The position numbers and the translations under genes were made by a program. The notes under the pieces were generated by a model. The model searched no databases. It saw nothing but the letters and a program-made list of their open reading frames with translations, and was not told the DNA's origin. DNA of 6,418 nucleotides, taken from positions 1 to 6,418 of the forward strand of contig CAMKAM010000082.1 in assembly GCA_946410475.1 (NCBI GenBank), given 5' to 3'. Positions 1 to 4,575 of this stretch are shown in pieces. This DNA comes from an uncultured Bacillota bacterium (GTDB lineage: Bacteria > Bacillota > Clostridia > Peptostreptococcales > Anaerovoracaceae). The first letter of the stretch is position 1. Each line of letters opens with the position of its first letter.

Positions 1-1
1 G

Positions 2-58
2 GATGCGGCGACGGATTCGGATGCGAATTCAAATGCCGATGCGGATGCGAAACGCGGC
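2..58 (+). repeat. In-frame degenerate hexanucleotide (GATGCG-like) repeat inside the SDR gene
   Basis: Read in 6-bp units from base 2, the sequence runs GATGCG, GCGACG, GATTCG, GATGCG, AATTCA, AATGCC, GATGCG, GATGCG, then decays. It encodes DAATDSDANSNADADAKR. Being a multiple of three, it keeps the frame. It lies just upstream of the helix that carries the VNLKGT motif, where most SDRs have a surface loop. The left edge of the array is outside the window, so its full length is unknown. Confidence 0.75.
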
Positions 59-532
59 GCGGCGGATGTGGCGGGCGAGCTTTCGATATCGGAGATGGCC
101 GCGCGCGATATAGATGTGAATCTCAAAGGGACTATCAATATCACTGAGAGATACGCCTTTGGGAATGAGGATATAAAAGCGGTGGTCAATATCGGCTCGG
201 CGAGCGGCCATACGGGATCGGAGTTTCCGGTCTACGCCGCGAGCAAAGGGGGCGTGATCGCTTACACGAAAAACATAGCGCTGAGGCTGGCGCCGAGGGC
301 GACGGCCAACAGCATCGACCCGGGCGGGGTCGTCACAGAGCTCAACGACCACGTCATGAAGGACGAGCGGCTCTGGAAGCAGATCATGGATCTGACGCCG
401 ATGAAGAGATGGGCCGAGCCGGAAGAGATCGCGGAATGGATCTATTTCGTCGCCGTCGTCAACAGATCGATGACGGGCCAGAATCTCCTGATCGATGGGG
501 GCGAGGCCGGGAAGGCGACGTTTGTCTGGTAG
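2..532 (+). CDS. SDR-family oxidoreductase, C-terminal part (5' end outside window)
   Basis: This is an NAD(P)-dependent short-chain dehydrogenase/reductase, presumably cytosolic; the substrate cannot be told from the sequence. The frame is open from base 2 and ends at TAG 530-532, giving 176 visible residues, so roughly the first third of a ~250-residue protein (the TGxxxGxG cofactor fold) lies upstream. Family landmarks, numbered from the GTG at 68, are VNLKGT (17-22), the Ser of VNIGSASG (44), the catalytic YxxxK pair in YAASK (Tyr56 and Lys60), DPGGVVT, the PEEIAEW helix and the C-terminal TGQNLLIDGG. The GTG at 68 is not a credible start, because SDR-like sequence and the open frame continue to its left. 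An Asp/Ala/Ser/Asn-rich insertion occupies the visible N-terminal end. The gene is not obviously linked to the fructose operon: about 740 bp and a terminator-like palindrome separate them. The family assignment is firm and the specific activity unknown. Confidence 0.9.
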   Translation, partial: DAATDSDANSNADADAKRGAADVAGELSISEMAARDIDVNLKGTINITERYAFGNEDIKAVVNIGSASGHTGSEFPVYAASKGGVIAYTKNIALRLAPRATANSIDPGGVVTELNDHVMKDERLWKQIMDLTPMKRWAEPEEIAEWIYFVAVVNRSMTGQNLLIDGGEAGKATFVW

Positions 533-545
533 GTTCGGGCAGGTT

Positions 546-612
546 CGGATCGGCAGGTTTGAGAGACAAGTGCGGATCGGCAGGTTTGAGAGACAAGTGC
601 GGATCGGCAGGT
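546..612 (+). repeat. 27-bp tandem repeat, about 2.5 copies
   Basis: A 27-bp unit beginning CGGATCGGCAGGTTTGAGAG is present at 546-572 and identically at 573-599. A third partial copy (600-612) diverges after CGGATCGGCAGGT. A shorter related segment (AGGTTCGGATCGGC, from 541) precedes the array and looks like the same unit with the middle deleted. It starts 13 bp after the SDR stop codon. Each full unit contains GTTT-GAG-AGAC, able to form a small 4-bp hairpin with one G-U pair. Confidence 0.9.
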
Positions 613-649
613 GCGAGAACCGGGTCCGAGTGACGGTATGATCAGCGAG

Positions 650-693
650 TTATACGATTTTTGCAAAAAAAAGATCAAAAAAGTATAAAAATC
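650..693. repeat. A/T-rich palindromic element, copy 1
   Basis: TTATAC (650-655) is the inverted complement of GTATAA (683-688), and GATTTTT (656-662) is the inverted complement of AAAAATC (687-693), so two competing stems are possible. The stretch 652-684 begins ATACGA and ends AAAAAAGT, 33 bp in all. The hairpin at 874-906 has the same ends at exactly the same spacing, and the ten bases that follow differ mostly by transitions. I read this as a diverged member of the same repeat family. Its function is unknown. Confidence 0.5.
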
Positions 694-772
694 TCCGTTT
701 TCGCGGCGAGTTGCAAAAAGATTATCGGCGCGTGGAAGAACGGTCAGGGAAGGGCCTTTGAGGTGGATATGG

Positions 773-801
773 AAGAACGTTGAAATTTCAACGTTCTTTT
801 T
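773..801 (+). terminator. Perfect 26-bp palindrome followed by T run, probable intrinsic terminator
   Basis: Positions 773-785 are the exact reverse complement of 786-798, including AAGAACGTTGAAA, and the right arm runs into TTTTT (797-801). As RNA this gives an 11-bp stem closed by an A/T-rich loop with a U tract on the plus strand, which fits a Rho-independent terminator. It lies 240 nt after the SDR stop, so it would end SDR transcription and insulate the fructose operon. The minus-strand side has almost no T run, so it looks one-directional. The stem is A/T-rich and only moderately stable. Confidence 0.65.
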
Positions 802-832
802 GCTTTGATTGTTTGGAGTGGGATCGCGGACA

Positions 833-873
833 GGCTGCCGGTGAGGGCAGGAGCTGAGAAAAAGCCGGCAGCC
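833..873. other. Stem-loop, perfect 9-bp G/C-rich inverted repeat
   Basis: GGCTGCCGG (833-841) and CCGGCAGCC (865-873) are exact inverted repeats separated by 23 nt. The right arm directly abuts the next hairpin at 874. No T run follows, so it is not a typical terminator. Confidence 0.6.
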
Positions 874-920
874 ATACGAAAAAGTGTACTTTTTTGAGAA
901 AAAAGTGCGGAAATTCGTAT
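874..920. repeat. 47-nt bipartite hairpin, copy 2 of the ATACGA/AAAAAAGT element
   Basis: The outer stem pairs ATACGAA (874-880) with TTCGTAT (914-920). A symmetrical 5x5 internal loop (881-885, 909-913) follows. The inner 10-bp stem (886-895 with 899-908, one G-U pair) is closed by a GAG triloop at 896-898. The arrangement is regular enough to be a maintained structure and not a chance inverted repeat. It shares ends and 33-bp spacing with the element at 652-684. It may be a palindromic repeat family of the genome or part of a structured RNA; I do not recognise it as a named family. Confidence 0.65.
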
Positions 921-922
921 AG

Positions 923-955
923 GTCTCGCTTGTGGGCGAATCGGAGAGCGGGGAC
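923..955. other. Third stem-loop of the intergenic cluster
   Basis: GTCTCGCT (923-930) pairs with AGCGGGGAC (947-955) with a single bulged G and one G-U pair. The loop is 16 nt (931-946). It lies two bases after the 874-920 hairpin and is followed by no T run. Confidence 0.45.
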
Positions 956-1011
956 AAACGGCTTACTGTTTACATAATACGGAAAGAACGGGCCGGCGGA
1001 GCGAAAATGAC

Positions 1012-1040
1012 TTGTGAATTATCCGTCAAACGCTCATAAT
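1012..1040 (+). promoter_or_regulatory. Candidate vegetative (sigma-A type) promoter of the fructose operon
   Basis: TTGTGA (1012-1017) and CATAAT (1035-1040) are separated by exactly 17 nt, matching the -35 and -10 consensus at 4/6 and 5/6 positions. Transcription would start near 1047, leaving a leader of about 227 nt before fruK that contains the whole 16-bp repeat array. An imperfect dyad at about 1054-1073 (ACTTAG with CTCAAGT) lies just past the expected start and could be an operator, but it is weak. This is the best-spaced promoter pair I see in the gap. Confidence 0.5.
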
Positions 1041-1086
1041 AGAAGATAGAGTAACTTAGTACAGTGCTCAAGTATCGCGCCGGTAT

Positions 1087-1245
1087 AGTTCTAAAGGAAT
1101 ACGGTTCTGAGAGGACATGGTTCGGAAAGAATGCGGTTCTGAGAGGACATGGTTCTGAGAGGACATGGTTCAGAAAGGACACAGTTCCGAAAAGACACAG
1201 TTCCGAAAAGATACAGTTCCAAAGGACACGGTCCTGACGGAACGC
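1087..1245 (+). repeat. 16-bp tandem repeat array, about ten units, upstream of fruK
   Basis: Units start at 1087, 1103, 1119, 1135, 1151, 1167, 1183, 1199, 1215 (15 bp) and 1230. The units at 1103, 1135 and 1151 are identical: GGTTCTGAGAGGACAT. The consensus is about RGTTCYGARARGACAY, with decay at both ends. The period is not a multiple of three, so the array is not a coding repeat. Units of the GTTCT-GAG-AGGAC type can fold into a 5-bp hairpin with a GAG loop (one G-U pair), and as DNA each is an imperfect dyad. If the promoter at 1012-1040 is used, the array is transcribed as the operon leader. It ends 28 bp before the fruK start codon. Confidence 0.92.
1216..1243 (+). promoter_or_regulatory. 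Predicted leader hairpin formed by the last two repeat units
   Basis: GTTCC (1216-1220) pairs with GGAAC (1239-1243). Inside it AGGAC (1223-1227) pairs with GTCCT (1231-1235) around an ACG loop, with a 2x3 internal loop between. The structure ends 20 nt upstream of the fruK Shine-Dalgarno GGGG (1264-1267). It could affect leader folding or mRNA stability; a regulatory role is only inferred. Confidence 0.35.
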
Positions 1246-1273
1246 CGGTGGCCGAAACCGAAAGGGGCAGGAT

Positions 1274-2203
1274 ATGATATACACAGTAACATTCAATCCG
1301 GCGATAGACTACATCGTCCGCATGGACGACTTCAAGGCCGGGTACACCAACAGAACGAAGAGCGAAGAGTACTACTTCGGAGGCAAGGGCATCAACGTCT
1401 CGACTGTCCTGGCCGGGCTCGGTGTGGACAACACGGCGCTCGGCTTTATCAGCGGATTCACCGGGAAAGCGCTCGCGAGCGGGCTCGAGGAGCAGGGCAT
1501 GAAGACCGACTTTATCGAGATCGAGGGCGGCTTTACGAGGATCAACGTCAAGATCAAGAACGATGCTTCGGCGGGGGCTGAGGACTTCAACCGTACGGAG
1601 ACGGAGATCAACGGGCAGGGCCCGGTCATCGATGAAGAAGCAGTAAGCGAACTGTTCGCGAAGATCGAAGCGATGACGGCCGACGATATACTCGTCGTAT
1701 CCGGATCGGTGCCGGCTTCGATGCCCGACGACATATACGAAAAGATCATGAAGGTGACGCAGAAGAAAGGGATAATGACCGTCGTGGATGCGACGGGGGA
1801 TCTGCTTCTGAACGTGCTGCCTTACGGTCCGTTCCTCATCAAGCCGAACAACGACGAGCTGTCCGAGATGCTCGGCGAGGTGCTTGAGACGAAAGAGGAT
1901 ATCGCGAGGGGCGCGAAGAAGCTGAGGAAGAAGGGCGCAAGGAACGTCCTTATCTCGATGGGCTCGAAGGGCGCAGTACTCGTTACTGAAAATGATGAGG
2001 TGATATCAGCCGACGCGGTGAAGTGTGAGGCTGTGAACACCGTGGGAGCAGGCGACTCGATGGTCGCGGGGTTCCTCGCGGGATATATAAAGACAAAGGA
2101 TTATTCTTATGCTCTGAAGCTCGGCATAGCGGCGGGCGCCGCGACAGCGGCCGCCCCGGGTCTGGCCTCAGGTGAAGAGATCGAAAGGATTATGGAATCA
2201 TGA
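1274..2203 (+). CDS. fruK: 1-phosphofructokinase (PfkB/ribokinase family)
   Basis: This cytosolic sugar kinase phosphorylates fructose-1-phosphate with ATP to fructose-1,6-bisphosphate, passing fructose imported by the neighbouring permease into glycolysis. The product is 309 residues, the usual length for FruK. Visible signatures are the N-terminal TFNPAIDYIV, the first PfkB motif GGKGINVS (36-43), TEINGQGP in the lid/substrate region, and the anion-hole and catalytic-base motif NTVGAGDS (255-262) with Asp261 as the expected base. The ATG at 1274 follows AAAGGGG with a 6-nt spacer, and MIYTVTFNP is the normal family start. The TGA overlaps the fruA start as ATGA, indicating translational coupling. 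Tagatose-6-phosphate kinase (LacC) is the closest alternative by sequence, but the fused fructose permease downstream makes FruK much more likely. No fruR-type regulator gene lies in the window. Confidence 0.95.
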   Translation: MIYTVTFNPAIDYIVRMDDFKAGYTNRTKSEEYYFGGKGINVSTVLAGLGVDNTALGFISGFTGKALASGLEEQGMKTDFIEIEGGFTRINVKIKNDASAGAEDFNRTETEINGQGPVIDEEAVSELFAKIEAMTADDILVVSGSVPASMPDDIYEKIMKVTQKKGIMTVVDATGDLLLNVLPYGPFLIKPNNDELSEMLGEVLETKEDIARGAKKLRKKGARNVLISMGSKGAVLVTENDEVISADAVKCEAVNTVGAGDSMVAGFLAGYIKTKDYSYALKLGIAAGAATAAAPGLASGEEIERIMES

Positions 2204-4191
2204 AAATCAAAGATTTATTGAAAGCGGAATCGATAGTCATCGATGCCGCTGTGGACTCGAAAGAGCAGGCGATCGAGAAGATGATCGACCTGCATGACGC
2301 AGCCGGGAATCTTGCAGACAAGGCTGTCTATACCGAGGGCATCCTGAAGAGGGAATCCGAGGGAACGACGGCCATCGGCGAAGGTATCGCTATACCGCAC
2401 TGCAAGACTGATGCTGTAAAGAACCCCGGACTCGTCGCAATGACAGTGCCGGAAGGCATAGACTACGGCGCGCCGGACGGCCAGCCGTCGAACCTCCTCT
2501 TCATGATCGCGGCGCCGCTGGACGGCGATCTGCATCTGGAGGTACTGGCGAAGCTGATGACGCTGCTGATGGACCTCGATCTCAGAAAGCGCCTCCTCGC
2601 TGCTGAGTCGGGAGAAGCCTTCCTGGAAGAACTGAACAAGGCTGAGGCGGAGAAGTTCCCCGAAGAGGCTGAGGCTGAGGAAGCAGGCACAGAAGCTGCA
2701 GCTGCGGCGGAAGCCGGCGCGGAAGGTGCTTACAGAGTGCTCGCGGTAACGGCCTGCCCGACAGGCATCGCTCATACTTACATGGCGGCCGAGGCACTGA
2801 ACCTGAAGGGCGAAGAGCTCGGCATCCCGATCAAGGTCGAGACCAACGGATCGGGCGGAGCGAAGAACATCCTCACTGCGGATGAAATCGCTGCCGCAGA
2901 AGCCATCATCGTGGCGGCTGACAAGAACGTCCCGATGGCAAGATTCAACGGAAAGAAAGTACTCATCACGAAGGTCGCTGACGGCATCAACAAGCCTGAG
3001 GAACTGATCAACAAGGCTCTGTCGGGAGACATCCCGGTATTCGATGCGGGCTCCGAAGCTGCCAACGTAGAGGCGGACGAAGATGAGAGCATCGGAAGAA
3101 AGATCTATAAGCACCTGATGAACGGCGTATCGCACATGCTTCCGTTCGTCATCGGCGGCGGTATCCTGATCGCTCTCGCGTTCCTGATCGATACGATCAT
3201 GGGAGCGCCCAGAGACGGAGACTTCGGAACGTACACAGCTGCGGCCGCATTCTGTAAGACGATAGGCGGATATGCGTTCAACTTCATGCTTCCGGTACTC
3301 GCGGGCTTCATAGCTGAGAGTATCGCGGACAGACCGGGACTTGCGGTCGGCTTCGTCGGAGGCTTCATGGCTACGACAGGAAGCACTTTCGCTGCAGTCG
3401 GCGGCGACAGCGCGGCAGTATCCGGATTCCTCGGAGCGCTCCTCGCGGGATTCGTAGGTGGATATATCGTAATTCTGATCAGAAAGATATTCGCATGGCT
3501 GCCTGAGACCATTGCGAGGATGATGCCGGTACTGATCATACCGCTGCTCGGCGTATTCCTGATGGGCGTGTTCATGTGCGCGGTCAACCCGATCATGGGC
3601 GCTATCAACGGCGGACTGTCGAGCGGTCTGAGCTCGATGAGCGGATCGGCTTCCGTCCTCCTCGGATGCATCGTAGCAGGAATGATGGCCATCGACATGG
3701 GCGGCCCGTTCAACAAGGCTGCTTACGTCTTCGGAGTCGGCATGCTGGCTGAAGGCATCTACGACGTCATGGCGGCAGTCATGGTAGGCGGCATGATCCC
3801 GCCGATCGCGATCGCACTTTCGACGACGTTCTTCAAGAACCGCTGGACGAACAACGAACTCAAATCCGGTCCGGTCAACTACATCATGGGACTTTGCTTC
3901 ATCACTGAGGGCGCTATCCCGTACGCCGCGGCAGATCCGCTGCGCGTCATCCCGTCCTGCGTAGTCGGTTCGGCTGTAGGCGGCGCGCTGTCGATGCTGT
4001 TCAAGTGTGAGCTGATGGCTCCGCACGGCGGCATATTCGTATTCCCGGTAGTAACGCACGTATTCGGATATATCATCGCTCTCGTAGCAGGCGCGGCAGT
4101 GGGAATGCTGATGCTCGCCATCCTCAAGAAGAAAAAGACTGCTGAGGAGATGAACGATAAAGGCAATGCAGTAGGACTCGTTTTGGAGTAA
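2200..4191 (+). CDS. fruA: PTS fructose-specific EIIABC permease
   Basis: This membrane permease takes up fructose and phosphorylates it to fructose-1-phosphate, receiving phosphate from HPr. The 663 residues carry three domains. EIIA (about 1-145) has the phospho-acceptor His67 in IAIPHCK. EIIB (about 178-285) has the phospho-acceptor Cys186 in TACPTGIAHT. EIIC (about 298-645) is a multi-spanning membrane domain beginning near MLPFVIGGG, with the family motifs GGPFNKAAY (501-509) and ITEGAIPYAAADP (from 568), and it ends in a lysine-rich cytoplasmic tail. A strongly Ala/Glu-rich linker (about 146-177) joins IIA to IIB. The length and the A-B-C order are typical of Gram-positive FruA. The ATG at 2200 overlaps the fruK stop, with AAAGGA 10 nt upstream inside fruK. 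Fructose is inferred from the Fru-family motifs together with fruK; mannose or a related hexose is a less likely alternative. Confidence 0.95.
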   Translation: MKIKDLLKAESIVIDAAVDSKEQAIEKMIDLHDAAGNLADKAVYTEGILKRESEGTTAIGEGIAIPHCKTDAVKNPGLVAMTVPEGIDYGAPDGQPSNLLFMIAAPLDGDLHLEVLAKLMTLLMDLDLRKRLLAAESGEAFLEELNKAEAEKFPEEAEAEEAGTEAAAAAEAGAEGAYRVLAVTACPTGIAHTYMAAEALNLKGEELGIPIKVETNGSGGAKNILTADEIAAAEAIIVAADKNVPMARFNGKKVLITKVADGINKPEELINKALSGDIPVFDAGSEAANVEADEDESIGRKIYKHLMNGVSHMLPFVIGGGILIALAFLIDTIMGAPRDGDFGTYTAAAAFCKTIGGYAFNFMLPVLAGFIAESIADRPGLAVGFVGGFMATTGSTFAAVGGDSAAVSGFLGALLAGFVGGYIVILIRKIFAWLPETIARMMPVLIIPLLGVFLMGVFMCAVNPIMGAINGGLSSGLSSMSGSASVLLGCIVAGMMAIDMGGPFNKAAYVFGVGMLAEGIYDVMAAVMVGGMIPPIAIALSTTFFKNRWTNNELKSGPVNYIMGLCFITEGAIPYAAADPLRVIPSCVVGSAVGGALSMLFKCELMAPHGGIFVFPVVTHVFGYIIALVAGAAVGMLMLAILKKKKTAEEMNDKGNAVGLVLE

Positions 4192-4240
4192 ACTATACAG
4201 TAAGCAGAGTAAGCGAAAAGAATCTTAAAGGAGAAAAGAC

Positions 4241-4504
4241 ATGGTATCCAAGAATGTAAAGATCGTTAACGAACAGGGTTTCCACATGAGACCGGCAAGC
4301 GTATTCGCACAGGAAATGGCGAAGTTCGACAGTGAGATCACTATCAGCGGCGGCGGCAAGCAGGCCAACGGCAAGAGCGTCATGACTCTCATCGCCGGTG
4401 GATTCAAATGCGGCACAGAAGTCACTGTAGAGTGCACGGGCGCTGAGGAAGAAGCTCAGCTCGCTAAGGCTGTCGAAATGATCGAAGCCGGACTGGGTGA
4501 CTGA
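4241..4504 (+). CDS. ptsH: Phosphocarrier protein HPr
   Basis: HPr is the small cytosolic carrier that accepts phosphate from EI on a histidine and passes it to the EIIA domains. At 87 residues it has normal family length. The active histidine is His15 in GFHMRPAS, with the adjacent Arg17 and Pro18. Ser46 in NGKSVMT is at the position phosphorylated by HPr kinase/phosphorylase in low-GC Gram-positives, so HPr may also act as a carbon-catabolite signal here; no hprK or ccpA gene is in view. The residues after Ser46 (VMTLIAGG) differ from the common IMGVMSLG. The ATG has AAAGGAG 7 nt upstream, and the gene lies 49 nt after fruA. It ends with two in-frame stops, TGA then TAA (4502-4507). Its place directly behind fruA suggests co-transcription. 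Confidence 0.96.
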   Translation: MVSKNVKIVNEQGFHMRPASVFAQEMAKFDSEITISGGGKQANGKSVMTLIAGGFKCGTEVTVECTGAEEEAQLAKAVEMIEAGLGD

Positions 4505-4521
4505 TAACGAACATACAGAAA

Positions 4522-4549
4522 GGCCGGGCAGCATTCTGCCCGGCCGTTT
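4522..4549 (+). terminator. G/C-rich hairpin between ptsH and ptsI, probable partial terminator or processing element
   Basis: GGCCGGGCAG (4522-4531) and CTGCCCGGCC (4536-4545) form a perfect 10-bp stem with a CATT tetraloop, followed by GTTTC. The stem is very stable but the T run has only three bases, so full termination is doubtful. It starts 17 nt after the ptsH stop, and the ptsI ribosome-binding site begins about 14 nt after the stem. It could reduce read-through or protect the 3' end of ptsH mRNA. Confidence 0.6.
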
Positions 4550-4575
4550 CAAAAGATCAAGGAGGTAACAGAAAA

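Noticed and set aside
638..688. 16-codon ORF MISELYDFCKKKIKKV
   Set aside because: It has only a weak Shine-Dalgarno and is made mostly of the A/T-rich palindromic element; the lysine run comes from poly-A. It could be a leader peptide, but nothing supports translation.
442..957. Minus-strand open frame through the SDR end and intergenic repeats
   Set aside because: It crosses the 27-bp array, the palindrome and the hairpins, with repeated residues only because the DNA repeats. It has no convincing start signal or domain.
1054..1073. Operator for a FruR-like regulator
   Set aside because: The dyad is imperfect (ACTTAG against CTCAAGT) and does not match an operator I can name, and no regulator gene is in the window. 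It is mentioned only as a weak possibility in the promoter entry.
1087..1245. CRISPR array
   Set aside because: Units are directly adjacent at a 16-bp period with no unique spacers, so this is a simple tandem repeat. The same applies to the 27-, 38- and 10-bp arrays.
533..1273. Insertion sequence or transposon remnant in the gap
   Set aside because: There is no transposase-like coding sequence, no terminal inverted repeats flanking the whole region and no target-site duplication that I can see.
970..1296. Minus-strand open frame across the 16-bp array
   Set aside because: The repetitive Asn-His-Val-Leu-Ser-Glu-Pro-like product follows from the DNA repeat, and the 16-bp unit cycles through frames, which does not fit a selected protein repeat.
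1274..2203. Tagatose-6-phosphate kinase (LacC) instead of FruK
   Set aside because: The PfkB family is shared, but the gene overlaps a Fru-family EIIABC gene and no tagatose pathway gene is present.
2215..4059. Very long antisense reading frame opposite fruA (614 codons)
   Set aside because: It is a codon-bias shadow of the G/C-rich fruA frame. The product has no recognisable domains and is crowded with Arg, Ser, Asp and His, while the sense strand encodes an intact, motif-rich permease.
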